Of a stretch of 64,000 nucleotides of DNA, positions 57,001-64,000 are shown piece after piece. Every line of letters starts with the position of its first letter. The first letter of the stretch is position 1. The notes beneath the pieces are model-generated. The model made no database searches, was not told where the DNA came from, and saw only the letters and a program-made list of their open reading frames with translations. The stretch covers positions 1 to 64,000 of the forward strand of contig NZ_AYTO01000032.1 of NCBI RefSeq assembly GCF_000507145.1, written 5' to 3'. The DNA comes from Bacillus tequilensis KCTC 13622 (lineage in GTDB: Bacteria; Bacillota; Bacilli; Bacillales; Bacillaceae). Position numbers and translations under genes: made by a program.

Positions 57001-57099
57001 ATGAATACCTCCCAAGCAACGTCGCCGCTTTCAATAAAGTGTTTCTTCTTCTACTTTACTATAAAAGCCCTGCAATATCACTTTTTACACTTTGGCATA

Positions 57100-57127
57100 C
57101 AAAAAAGCTGCCTGTATAGACAGCTTA
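57100..57127 (-). terminator. Terminator downstream of ytzD
   Basis: AAGCTG (57105-57110) and CAGCTT (57121-57126) with inner pairing overlap the ytzD stop; the minus-strand tail is TTTTTTG. Confidence 0.75.
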
Positions 57128-57259
57128 TTCTGCAGAAGATGAAGGCTCTTGTTCATGCATATCGACATAACCGCTTTGATATGCTTCTGAAATGAGCCTT
57201 GTCGTCTCCTGGCTTTCTTGTTCATCATAAATATAGCGTTCCGGTTCTTTTTTCATCAT
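57125..57259 (-). CDS. ytzD: Small acidic protein YtzD
   Basis: A 44-aa protein starting MMKKEPERYIYDEQE and ending EQEPSSSAE, hydrophilic and strongly acidic, with no cysteine and no membrane segment. It corresponds in place to YtzD of B. subtilis; function unknown. GGGAGG lies 4 nt before the first ATG and 7 nt before the second, and a terminator overlaps its stop, which together support a real gene. It lies 61 nt downstream of argH in the same direction. Confidence 0.8.
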   Translation of the reverse strand: MMKKEPERYIYDEQESQETTRLISEAYQSGYVDMHEQEPSSSAE

Positions 57260-57320
57260 TCTGCCTCCCATCATTATAGAGATAGGTTGGCTATCATGAC
57301 TGGATTTTATGAAGGAAATT

Positions 57321-58706
57321 TTAACAAACTCCGGCTGCTACGCAGGCTTTCGCTTTTTCAAGTGCCTGCCCCACCTGTTTGAATCCGGTGCCTCCGGCGC
57401 TCATTCTTTTTTCAACTGCATGGTAAGGATCTAAGACCGTGTAAATGTCTTCTTCGAAAAGCGTACTCGCCTGCTGAAAATCGCCAAATGGCATATCGCT
57501 TAAATAGATCCCTTTTTCAATGCATGTGTACACAAGTTTTCCAACCACTTCATGCGCTTCTCTGAACGGCATTCCTTTTTTCGCTAAATAATCGGCCAGT
57601 TCCGTCGCATTTGAAAAGTCTTGTTTCGTCGCTTGCTTCATGACGTCTTTGTTTACAGTCATCGTTTGGATCATGCCTGTGAAGATTTGAAGGCTTCCCT
57701 CAACCGTTTTCACCGTGTCAAACATGCCTTCTTTGTCTTCTTGAAGGTCTTTGTTGTAAGCGAGCGGAAGGCCTTTCATAATCGTAAACAGCCCCATCAT
57801 ATCGCCGTAAACGCGTCCCGTTTTTCCACGGATCAGCTCTGCCATATCAGGGTTTTTCTTTTGCGGCATCATGCTGCTTCCCGTTGCATACGTATCGTCA
57901 AGCTCGATGAATTTAAACTCCTGAGAGCACCAGAGAATAATTTCTTCGGAGAAGCGGGATAGGTGCATCATCAGCATACTGCTGTTGCTTAAAAACTCCA
58001 AAATGAAATCTCTGTCGCTGACGCCGTCCAGACTATTTTCATAAATGGAATCAAAGCCAAGCAAATCCGCTAAATAATCACGGTCGATTGGGAAGGTTGT
58101 TCCCGCGAGCGCGCCGCACCCAAGCGGAGATTTATTAATCCGCTTCATTGAATCCTGAAAGCGCTCCTTGTCTCGCTCAAGCATCCAAAAATATGCGAGC
58201 AGATGGTGAGCAAATGAAATCGGCTGGGCCCGCTGCAGATGGGTGTAACCCGGCAGAATCGTTTCGACATTCGCTTCCGCCTTTTCAATCAGCGCGCTTT
58301 GGAATGCCTCAATCAGCTCGATGATGTGGCCGACATGATTTTTTAAGTATAAATGCATGTCAGTCGCCACCTGGTCATTCCGGCTTCTGCCGGTATGCAG
58401 CTTGCCGCCGAGAGGGCCGATTTCGTCAATGAGCATTTTTTCAATGTTCAAATGAATATCTTCATAATCGACTGAGAATTCCAAAGCGCCCTCCTCTGCC
58501 TTTTGCAGAAGAGCATTCAGTCCCTCACGGATTTTCAGCTCTTCTTCCGCTGTCAGGATACCGCATTTTTTCAGCATGGCAGCATGTGCGAGAGACCCTG
58601 TAATGTCTTCAGTGACTAAATGTTGGTCAAATGATATGGACGCGCCGAACTCGTCGACCCACTTTTCCGGTGTCTTTTGAAACCGGCCTCCCCAAAGCTT
58701 CTTCAT
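57321..58706 (-). CDS. argH: Argininosuccinate lyase ArgH
   Basis: A 461-aa fumarase/aspartase-superfamily enzyme splitting argininosuccinate into arginine and fumarate, the last step of arginine synthesis. The N-terminus [20 protein letters not shown] (about 111) and the catalytic loop [12 protein letters not shown] (about 278) are diagnostic; the catalytic His is in TLQRAQPI-type [10 protein letters not shown]. The ATG at 58706 overlaps the argG stop in an ATGA, so the two are coupled. AAGGAG lies 11 nt upstream. Confidence 0.97.
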   Translation of the reverse strand: MKKLWGGRFQKTPEKWVDEFGASISFDQHLVTEDITGSLAHAAMLKKCGILTAEEELKIREGLNALLQKAEEGALEFSVDYEDIHLNIEKMLIDEIGPLGGKLHTGRSRNDQVATDMHLYLKNHVGHIIELIEAFQSALIEKAEANVETILPGYTHLQRAQPISFAHHLLAYFWMLERDKERFQDSMKRINKSPLGCGALAGTTFPIDRDYLADLLGFDSIYENSLDGVSDRDFILEFLSNSSMLMMHLSRFSEEIILWCSQEFKFIELDDTYATGSSMMPQKKNPDMAELIRGKTGRVYGDMMGLFTIMKGLPLAYNKDLQEDKEGMFDTVKTVEGSLQIFTGMIQTMTVNKDVMKQATKQDFSNATELADYLAKKGMPFREAHEVVGKLVYTCIEKGIYLSDMPFGDFQQASTLFEEDIYTVLDPYHAVEKRMSAGGTGFKQVGQALEKAKACVAAGVC

Positions 58707-59917
58707 GCTTTTATCTGCTCCTTCTTTTTCACGATGCTGTTCACTTTTGTCGGAAGTCCCCAAAGCTCAATAAATCCGATTGCTGCATGGTGATCAAACG
58801 CATCGTCTTTTGTATATGTTGCAAGTTTTTCATCATATAGAGAGTATTCTGATTTACGTCCTTCTACAATTGCATGGCCTTTAAACAGTTTCACGCGGAC
58901 AATGCCTGTGACATGCTTTTGTGTTTCTTTCAAGAAAGCGTGCAGCGCGTCTTTTAACGGTGAAAACCATAAGCCGTTGTAAATGATTTCTGACATTTTT
59001 TGCTCGATGATCGGTTTAAAGTGTGCAACCTCTTTCACCAAAGTTAAATCTTCCAGTTCCTTATGTGCTTTGATGAGTGTCATCGCACCAGGACATTCGT
59101 ATACTTCCCGGGATTTAATGCCGACAAGGCGATTTTCCACGTGGTCGATTCGTCCGACACCGTGCGCGCCTGCCATTTCATTCAGCTTCAAAATCAGTTC
59201 AGAAAGCGAGTAAGCTACGCCGTCAATGGAGACCGGCACACCTTGTTCAAATGCAATTTCAATCACTTCCGGCGTGTCCGGCGTTTTTTCCAGCGGAGCT
59301 GTTAAATCGTATGCACCTTCTGGCGGCGCCGCCCATGGATCTTCTAAAATGCCGCACTCATTGGCGCGTCCCCACAGGTTTTGATCGATAGAATACGGGC
59401 TGTCAAGATTGATCGGAATCGGAATGCCGCGGCTTGCCGCATATTCAATTTCTTCTTCACGTGACCACTGCCATTCGCGAACCGGCGCGATGACTTCTAG
59501 ATCAGGATTTAATGATTTAATGGAGACTTCGAAACGAACCTGGTCATTACCTTTCCCTGTGCATCCATGCGCAATCGCCTGCGCTTCTTCTTTTTCCGCG
59601 ATTTCAACCAGTTTTTTCGCAATCAGCGGCCGGGATAATGCTGAAACGAGCGGATATTTTCCTTCATACATTGTGTGGGCCTGCAAAGAGATTAGCGCGT
59701 AGTCCTGTGCAAATTCTTCTTTCGCATCAATCACGTAGGAGTTTGTCGCGCCGACTTCCAGCGCTTTCTGCTGAACAAATGCCAAGTCTTTTCCTTCACC
59801 GACATCCAGGCAGCAGGCGATTACATTATATCCTTGCTCCTGAAGCCATTTTATTGCGACGGAAGTATCAAGACCTCCTGAGTATGCTAATACGACTTTT
59901 TTCTGTTCTGTCATCAT
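58703..59917 (-). CDS. argG: Argininosuccinate synthase ArgG
   Basis: A 404-aa ATP-dependent ligase joining citrulline and aspartate. The N-terminal ATP-pyrophosphatase motif is [28 protein letters not shown] (about 115) and [12 protein letters not shown] (about 173) bind substrates. Two adjacent ATGs (59917 and 59914) follow GAGGAG; either may be used. It is first in the argG-argH pair. The AT-rich upstream region contains a TATAAT and two ATAAAAAT-centred elements like ARG boxes, so AhrC repression by arginine is expected. Confidence 0.97.
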   Translation of the reverse strand: MMTEQKKVVLAYSGGLDTSVAIKWLQEQGYNVIACCLDVGEGKDLAFVQQKALEVGATNSYVIDAKEEFAQDYALISLQAHTMYEGKYPLVSALSRPLIAKKLVEIAEKEEAQAIAHGCTGKGNDQVRFEVSIKSLNPDLEVIAPVREWQWSREEEIEYAASRGIPIPINLDSPYSIDQNLWGRANECGILEDPWAAPPEGAYDLTAPLEKTPDTPEVIEIAFEQGVPVSIDGVAYSLSELILKLNEMAGAHGVGRIDHVENRLVGIKSREVYECPGAMTLIKAHKELEDLTLVKEVAHFKPIIEQKMSEIIYNGLWFSPLKDALHAFLKETQKHVTGIVRVKLFKGHAIVEGRKSEYSLYDEKLATYTKDDAFDHHAAIGFIELWGLPTKVNSIVKKKEQIKA

Positions 59918-59947
59918 AAAAATCTCCTCTCAACCGTGTATCTTTTT

Positions 59948-59984
59948 GTATAAAAATAAATTATATTTAATAAAAATACATTTT
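59948..59984 (-). promoter_or_regulatory. argG promoter -10 and candidate ARG boxes
   Basis: TATAAT (minus, 59960-59965) is flanked by two elements with the core ATAAAAAT on the plus strand (59948-59963 and 59969-59984), resembling ARG-box half-sites bound by AhrC. No clear -35 is seen. The spacing of the two elements, about 21 nt centre to centre, fits one hexameric repressor on two boxes. Confidence 0.5.
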
Positions 59985-60031
59985 GTATGTATACACTTTA
60001 ACAAGTACGTTTCTTTTTTTCAAGCCTTTTA

Positions 60032-60067
60032 TAAAAAAAACTCCACCTAAATTTCCAGGTGAAGTTT
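60032..60067 (-). terminator. Terminator downstream of moaB
   Basis: AAACTTCACCT and AGGTGGAGTTT form an 11-bp stem with one mismatch or G-U on the minus strand, followed by TTTTT. Confidence 0.85.
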
Positions 60068-60083
60068 CGTAGTATTTATTCAT

Positions 60084-60596
60084 TTACTTGTCTTTTCTGA
60101 TTTCTCTGACCACATGTGCAAGTTCGGGTATAATCAGCTTATCCATTGCCAGCTTTACCGCGCCGCTTGAGCCCGGCGTTGAGAAAACAGCTGTATGCTG
60201 GATGACGCCAGCAACGGCTCTCGACATGATCGCGGCAGAGCCGATATCCTCTGTATAACTCAGCATCCTGAATATTTCACCAAAGCCGGGCAGTTCTTTC
60301 GAAAACAGCGGCGTAACGGCTTCGATTGTGACATCCCGATTTGCTATGCCTGTCCCCCCGTTTAAGAGTACCGCGTCTGTCTGTTCATCCATGCATCCCG
60401 CAAGCACAGCACGCTGCAGAGCATCCTTTTCATCTTTTATGATTTCATATGCCGCAATGTGATGACCTGCATCTTCTAAAAACGAGATCATCAGCTTGCC
60501 GCTTTTATCGGTTTCCTCCGTCCTCGTGTCACTGACTGTGATCACTTTGCACCGAACGGTATCGGGCGCTTCTTGTTTATGTTCTTGAACGCTCAT
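60084..60596 (-). CDS. moaB: Molybdenum cofactor protein MoaB
   Basis: A 170-aa MoaB/MogA-fold protein, expected to adenylylate molybdopterin before molybdate insertion. Signatures are VSDTRTEETDKSG near residue 21, LNGGTGIANRDVT near 79 and the C-terminal SRAVAGVIQHTAVFSTPGSSGAVKLAM loop. Its closest neighbours are not Mo-cofactor genes, so it works in trans with a moa/mob cluster elsewhere. ATG at 60596 follows GAGGTGGATCG; the longer frame from 60659 starts inside the ackA terminator and is rejected. Confidence 0.94.
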   Translation of the reverse strand: MSVQEHKQEAPDTVRCKVITVSDTRTEETDKSGKLMISFLEDAGHHIAAYEIIKDEKDALQRAVLAGCMDEQTDAVLLNGGTGIANRDVTIEAVTPLFSKELPGFGEIFRMLSYTEDIGSAAIMSRAVAGVIQHTAVFSTPGSSGAVKLAMDKLIIPELAHVVREIRKDK

Positions 60597-60642
60597 CGAT
60601 CCACCTCTTTTATTTTTTCTGTCTGTCACTATAATGCATGAA

Positions 60643-60674
60643 CAAAAAAGCACATTCAAGAGAATGTGCTTTCA
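60643..60674 (-). terminator. Terminator downstream of ackA
   Basis: AAAGCACATTC and GAATGTGCTTT form an 11-bp perfect stem with TTTTTTG after it on the minus strand. Confidence 0.9.
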
Positions 60675-60680
60675 TGCGAT

Positions 60681-61868
60681 TTATTTAGCTAAACGGACAA
60701 CGTCGCGCGCAATCATGACTTCTTCATCAGTCGGAATGATGATGACTTTAACCGGAGAATGCGGATAGCTGATGAAAGCTTCTTCGCCGCGCACGTTGTT
60801 AAGCGCAGGGTCCCAGTATACGCCCATGAATTCTAAGCCGCGAAGGACGCGCTCTCTGACTTCCACACTGTTTTCACCGATACCGGCAGTAAAGATGATC
60901 GCGTCTACACCGCTCATTCTCGCAGCGTAAGAACCGATGTATTTGTGGATTCTGCTTGCAAAGACTTCAAGTGCAGTTTCCGCACGCTCATTTCCTTCTT
61001 TTGTTGCTTCAACGATGTCACGAAGATCGCTTGAGAAACCGGAGATGCCGAGCAGCCCGCTTTTTTTGTTTAAAGTATTCAATACTTCGTCAGCCGTTTG
61101 GCCTGTTTTCTCCATGATGTATGGGATAAGGGCAGGGTCGATGTTTCCGGAGCGTGTACCCATTGCCACACCGGCAAGCGGTGTAAAGCCCATAGATGTA
61201 TCAATCGATTTTCCGCCTTCAACAGCGGCAATACTCGCGCCGTTTCCAAGATGGCAGGAAATCAGGCGTAAGTCTTTTAACGGACGGCCGAGAAGCTCTG
61301 CCGCGCGCTCAGTCACATACTTATGTGAAGTGCCATGGAAGCCGTATTTACGGATGCCGAATTTTTCATAGTATTCATACGGCAGGCTGTACAGGTAAGA
61401 CTGTTCAGGCATTGTTTGGTGGAATGCCGTATCAAAAACAGCTACCGCAGGAACATTTGGAAGCACTTCTTTGAACGCTTTAATTCCAACTATATTGGCC
61501 GGGTTGTGAAGCGGTGCCAATTCAGCAATATCTTCAATTTCATTAATCGTTTCATCCGTTAATAAAACAGAATCGCTGAATTTTTCCCCGCCGTGCACGA
61601 CACGGTGGCCGATTCCGTCAATTTCGTTCAAATCTTTAATAATGCCGAATTCCGTTAACTTGTTCAGCAGCATTTTAACAGCTACCGCATGATCCGGAAT
61701 ATCAGTTACTTCTGTATTTTTTTCGCCGTTTACAGAAATCGTGAAGACGCTGTCAGCGATACCAATTCGTTCAACTAAACCCTTCGTTAAAACGGTTTCT
61801 GAAGGCATTTCGAAAAGCTGAAATTTCAAAGACGAGCTTCCTGCGTTAATTGCAATAATTTTGGACAT
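60681..61868 (-). CDS. ackA: Acetate kinase AckA
   Basis: A 395-aa acetokinase family enzyme making ATP and acetate from acetyl phosphate during overflow metabolism. It starts [17 protein letters not shown] (phosphate-binding motif 1); GHRVVHGG near 87-94, FDTAFH near 145, [10 protein letters not shown] with catalytic His near 180, and [10 protein letters not shown] near 208 are conserved. ATG at 61868 follows AAAGGAG. Expression is activated by CcpA in B. subtilis; two cre-like sites lie upstream of the promoter. Single-gene unit with its own terminator. Confidence 0.97.
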   Translation of the reverse strand: MSKIIAINAGSSSLKFQLFEMPSETVLTKGLVERIGIADSVFTISVNGEKNTEVTDIPDHAVAVKMLLNKLTEFGIIKDLNEIDGIGHRVVHGGEKFSDSVLLTDETINEIEDIAELAPLHNPANIVGIKAFKEVLPNVPAVAVFDTAFHQTMPEQSYLYSLPYEYYEKFGIRKYGFHGTSHKYVTERAAELLGRPLKDLRLISCHLGNGASIAAVEGGKSIDTSMGFTPLAGVAMGTRSGNIDPALIPYIMEKTGQTADEVLNTLNKKSGLLGISGFSSDLRDIVEATKEGNERAETALEVFASRIHKYIGSYAARMSGVDAIIFTAGIGENSVEVRERVLRGLEFMGVYWDPALNNVRGEEAFISYPHSPVKVIIIPTDEEVMIARDVVRLAK

Positions 61869-61966
61869 GATTGACGCTCCTTTATACTCTGTATCAACAA
61901 CTTCGTTTTTCGTACTTTTTTCCCGGTAAATGTCTTCCTCTTCTCCGAAAAATATCTGACTTTTCC

Positions 61967-61995
61967 ATTTAAACATTGTCATGTCGGCATTTCAA
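61967..61995 (-). promoter_or_regulatory. Candidate sigma-A promoter of ackA
   Basis: TTGAAA (61990-61995), a 17-nt spacer and TTAAAT (61967-61972) on the minus strand. cre sites end 16 nt upstream of the -35, as expected for CcpA activation. Confidence 0.6.
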
Positions 61996-62010
61996 GTCGA
62001 ACTTACGTAT

Positions 62011-62024
62011 TGATAACGCTTACA
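62011..62024 (-). promoter_or_regulatory. cre site upstream of ackA (promoter-proximal)
   Basis: TGTAAGCGTTATCA on the minus strand satisfies the cre consensus at all defined positions. It lies immediately upstream of the candidate -35, where CcpA activates in B. subtilis. Confidence 0.82.
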
Positions 62025-62070
62025 ATAAGAAGTCGTTATTTTCAGACATATCACCTATCGTTTTCGTATT

Positions 62071-62084
62071 GACGAACGCTTACA
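62071..62084 (-). promoter_or_regulatory. Second cre-like site upstream of ackA
   Basis: TGTAAGCGTTCGTC on the minus strand shares the left ten bases with the first site but diverges at the right end. The centres are 60 nt apart, close to six helical turns, so both could sit on one DNA face. Confidence 0.6.
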
Positions 62085-62158
62085 TGTTGCGGTTATTCTT
62101 TCTGTATTTTGTGTTTCAGAGCCGTATTCAATTCGTCGGTCCGCTCTTTGCGCGCACA

Positions 62159-62205
62159 ATAAAAAAACAGCTTAAGCATCCATCTTCTGACGGCTGCCTA
62201 AGCTG
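62159..62205 (-). terminator. Terminator downstream of ytxK
   Basis: CAGCTTAGGC and GCTTAAGCTG form a 10-bp stem (one mismatch) with a long loop and TTTTTTT on the minus strand. Confidence 0.82.
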
Positions 62206-62215
62206 CTATTGGACC

Positions 62216-63202
62216 CTATTTTTCTTTTTTAAACCACTCATCCAATTGAGCCATCATATCGAGCATCGCCTTCTGATTGGAGAAAGACGGAAGATTCGCA
62301 AGCAGAATTTGGCTCGGCGCTTTCGTCTCCTCTCCTTTTTTCTGAAGCACAAGGATGCTTTTGGCATGAGCCTCGTCTTTAAAAATGGATTTTGGCAGCT
62401 GCAACAGGGCGTTGATATGAACCTTTTCTTTGAAAAACTGTTTCAGCTTGTCGCTTTGGGAGCTTTCAAACAAATGATTCGGGATCATAAAAAATAAGTA
62501 GCCGCCCGCTTTGGTATGCTTGACGCTCTGTTCAATAAACAGATGATGGGCGAAGGAATGGCCTTCGTCCGCTTTGAGCTCAAACGCTTCTGCTCCTTCA
62601 TCATTCGGATAATAGCCGACCGGCAAATCGCATATGACCGTGTCCACTGGATCGATAAACAGCGGCTCAAGGCTGTCCTGATGGAAAAGCTCAAGTTCCT
62701 TTTTAAAAAGGTTCGCTTGGGCATACGCGATCTTCAAGAGCACGTCATCAATTTCAATCCCATAGCTGTTCGCCGTTTTTTCAGACAGCTGATTCAGCAC
62801 GGTGAACAGAAGGTTCCCCGTTCCGACAGCCGGATCAAGAACCGTCAGTTCCTTTTTGTCCGCCATAAACTTATTCACCAAATAACTGATGAAGAGCCCG
62901 ATCGTGTCCGGCGTCATTTGTCTGTTCGGATGAGATATATCTTTCAGTCCTTTTAGGACGGCAAGCTGAAAAGCTTTGCGCACCCACTCGCTCTCATACG
63001 TGCCGAATTCCGCTTTTTCAAGCAGCACCTGAAGCTGTTTGTTTTTCTCATCAGAAAGTTTCAGCTGATCCGTTTTTTCAAGAAAATACATTTCTCCCGC
63101 TTCAGCCAGTGCCTCTATATATGAAATTTGCCATTCATTCTTTATGATGATCGCGGCTTCGTTTAACAGCTCATAAACCGCGCCTATATGGTCTTTTTGC
63201 AT
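62216..63202 (-). CDS. ytxK: N6-adenine methylase-like protein YtxK
   Basis: A 328-aa SAM-dependent methyltransferase of the HsdM/N6 DNA methylase fold. Motif I is DPAVGTGNLLFTVL near residue 120. The catalytic motif IV, normally (N/D)PPY/F, reads DLPVGYY here, so classical adenine methylation may be lost. The first 100 residues are helical, as in HsdM. There is no specificity subunit or restriction gene nearby. Members of this family in Bacillus are linked by context to tpx and ackA, but no function is proven. It ends at its own terminator, 60 nt after tpx. Confidence 0.9.
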   Translation of the reverse strand: MQKDHIGAVYELLNEAAIIIKNEWQISYIEALAEAGEMYFLEKTDQLKLSDEKNKQLQVLLEKAEFGTYESEWVRKAFQLAVLKGLKDISHPNRQMTPDTIGLFISYLVNKFMADKKELTVLDPAVGTGNLLFTVLNQLSEKTANSYGIEIDDVLLKIAYAQANLFKKELELFHQDSLEPLFIDPVDTVICDLPVGYYPNDEGAEAFELKADEGHSFAHHLFIEQSVKHTKAGGYLFFMIPNHLFESSQSDKLKQFFKEKVHINALLQLPKSIFKDEAHAKSILVLQKKGEETKAPSQILLANLPSFSNQKAMLDMMAQLDEWFKKEK

Positions 63203-63223
63203 CTTGTATTCCTCCTTGCCATG

Positions 63224-63256
63224 AAAAAAGCTCCGGCGGCAGCCTGGAGCTTTTTT
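63224..63256 (-). terminator. Terminator downstream of tpx
   Basis: AAAAAAGCTCC (63224-63234) and GGAGCTTTTTT (63246-63256) form an 11-bp perfect stem around a GC-rich loop. ytxK begins 22 nt later, so read-through may supply it. Confidence 0.9.
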
Positions 63257-63262
63257 CCCTGC

Positions 63263-63766
63263 TTACTTCACTAATGCTTTGGCAGCCTCAATTGGCTTTT
63301 CATAGTTCGGGTGGTTTGTTGCTTCGCTTACATATTCAGCGTAAACGACTTTTCCGTTCTCATCAAGGACAAATACGGAACGCGCAAGCAGACGAAGTTC
63401 TTTAATATACACACCGAACGCTTCGCCAAATGACATATCTTTGTGGTCAGACAGTGTTTCCACTTTGTCAATTCCGTTAGCACCGCACCAGCGAGCTTGT
63501 GCAAATGGAAGGTCCGCACTGATTGTGTAGACGTTGACGTCTCCAAGCTTTGCAGCTTCTTCGTTAAAACGGCGTGTTTGCGCATCACAAACACCTGTAT
63601 CAATTGAAGGGATAACAGAAATAATCGTTACCTTTCCTTTCATATCAGCTAACGATTTTTCTTCGAGGCTGTTAGTCAGCACTGTGAAATCAGGAGCTTG
63701 GTCTCCTACTTTCACTTCTTGTCCGACGAGTGTAACCGGACCGCCTTTAAATGTAATTTCAGCCAT
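63263..63766 (-). CDS. tpx: Thiol peroxidase Tpx
   Basis: A 167-aa atypical 2-Cys peroxiredoxin. The peroxidatic Cys60 is in [14 protein letters not shown] with its Thr57-Arg66 partners, and the resolving Cys94 in ARWCGANG. It reduces H2O2 and alkyl hydroperoxides using thioredoxin. The ATG at 63766 has AAGGGAGGA-type Shine-Dalgarno sequence; a longer frame reaching 63826 is unsupported. A terminator follows, and ytfJ lies upstream across another terminator, so tpx is mainly monocistronic. Confidence 0.97.
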   Translation of the reverse strand: MAEITFKGGPVTLVGQEVKVGDQAPDFTVLTNSLEEKSLADMKGKVTIISVIPSIDTGVCDAQTRRFNEEAAKLGDVNVYTISADLPFAQARWCGANGIDKVETLSDHKDMSFGEAFGVYIKELRLLARSVFVLDENGKVVYAEYVSEATNHPNYEKPIEAAKALVK

Positions 63767-63836
63767 TATAATTCCTCCCTTTTGTATGTATGTCTCTATC
63801 ATAGTAAAGTTTCTTGTAAACTGCAAAGTTTATGCC

Positions 63837-63869
63837 AAAAAAAAGTTAACTGCGGCCGGCGCAGTTAAC
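63837..63869 (-). terminator. Terminator downstream of ytfJ
   Basis: GTTAACTGCG(CC) pairs with its complement in 63845-63869 around a CGGC centre, followed by eight T on the minus strand. Confidence 0.9.
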
Positions 63870-63874
63870 CTTCT

Positions 63875-64000
63875 TTAATAATTCATATTGTTCATTTGGT
63901 TTTGATTTTGGCCCTGGCCTTGGTTCTTGTTATTTTTCTTAAACATTTGCTGAATGCGTTCTAGTGTTTGAGGGGCTGCGTCTAAAATTTTCTCAATTAA
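63875..64000 (-). CDS. ytfJ: YtfJ/GerW-family spore protein, C-terminal 41 residues (partial)
   Basis: The window cuts this gene: only the last 41 codons and stop are present, reading in frame from the edge. The tail LIEKILDAAPQTLERIQQMF followed by a Gln/Asn-rich end (NQGQGQNQNQMNNMNY) matches the C-terminus of the GerW/YtfJ sporulation family as I remember it. In B. subtilis YtfJ is a sporulation protein of unknown mechanism. It lies directly upstream of tpx, behind a terminator. Identity is fairly secure from the tail and position. Confidence 0.82.
   Translation of the reverse strand, partial: LIEKILDAAPQTLERIQQMFKKNNKNQGQGQNQNQMNNMNY

Noticed and set aside
61976..62497. Open frame of about 173 codons in the ackA-ytxK gap
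   Set aside because: It runs through the ackA cre sites, the ytxK terminator and the ytxK 3' end antisense; no homology seen.
62216..63202. YtxK as part of a restriction-modification or defence system
   Set aside because: No restriction or specificity gene nearby, altered catalytic motif, and a conserved core-genome position.

Overview
The window is a contiguous piece of a low-GC Gram-positive chromosome. Nearly every protein matches, from memory, a Bacillus subtilis group protein in length and local sequence: PolA 880 aa, ThrS 643, AckA 395, CitZ 372, Tpx 167. Gene order, from pftB/pftA to ytfJ, is the order I remember for B. subtilis 168, read here with most genes on the minus strand. Several proteins (YtbD, TcyJ, TcyK, SndA, RibR) seem to differ noticeably from strain 168, so this is probably another B. 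subtilis-group strain or a close sister species. I saw no rRNA, tRNA, insertion sequence, prophage or CRISPR array.

Layout. 1-4 kb: pyruvate facilitator pftAB and its sensor pair lytST. 4-8.7 kb: HAD phosphatase ysaA, thrS with a complete T-box leader, then ytxC and ytxB. 8.8-11.7 kb: replication-initiation genes dnaI and dnaB with nrdR. 12-16.5 kb: speD (with a structured leader), gluconeogenic gapB, and the HxlR regulator ytcD divergent from ytbD-ytbE. 16.5-24.1 kb: coaE, ytaF, mutM, polA, phoR, phoP. 24.3-36.7 kb: a central-carbon block: mdh, icd, citZ, ytwI, ytvI, fxsA, pyk, pfkA, accA, accD and malic enzyme ytsJ. 36.9-44.2 kb: dnaE, sporulation genes ytrH-ytrI, the small gene ytzJ, nrnA, ytpI and the multidomain ytoI. 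44.4-55.4 kb: a twelve-gene sulfur-salvage operon (snaA-tcyJKLMN-cmoO-cmoI-cmoJ-ribR-sndA-ytnM) facing its LysR regulator ytlI. 55.5-64 kb: ytkL, ytkK, ytzD, argG-argH, moaB, ackA, ytxK, tpx and the 3' end of ytfJ.

How the parts work together. Glycolysis (pfkA-pyk), gluconeogenesis (gapB, ytsJ), the TCA entry steps (citZ-icd-mdh), overflow to acetate (ackA) and pyruvate transport (pftAB) lie close together. Catabolite-responsive (cre-like) motifs for CcpA are visible upstream of pftA, phoP, citZ and ackA. The sulfur operon imports cystine-like and S-modified cysteine compounds, N-acetylates them, cleaves them with flavin monooxygenases and deacetylates the product; ribR links it to flavin supply.

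Most of the window is known Bacillus core genome and I do not see a clearly new multi-gene system. The observations I rate highest are the about 137-nt structured speD leader, a short-chain dehydrogenase (YtkK) lacking its catalytic Ser and Tyr, the unexplained multidomain YtoI, a 16-bp perfect palindrome in the ytcD/ytbD control region, a 17-bp perfect inverted repeat downstream of ytsJ, and an apparently shortened SndA C-terminus. Start codons were chosen by Shine-Dalgarno spacing; in many genes a farther in-frame GTG lies inside the Shine-Dalgarno sequence and was not used.
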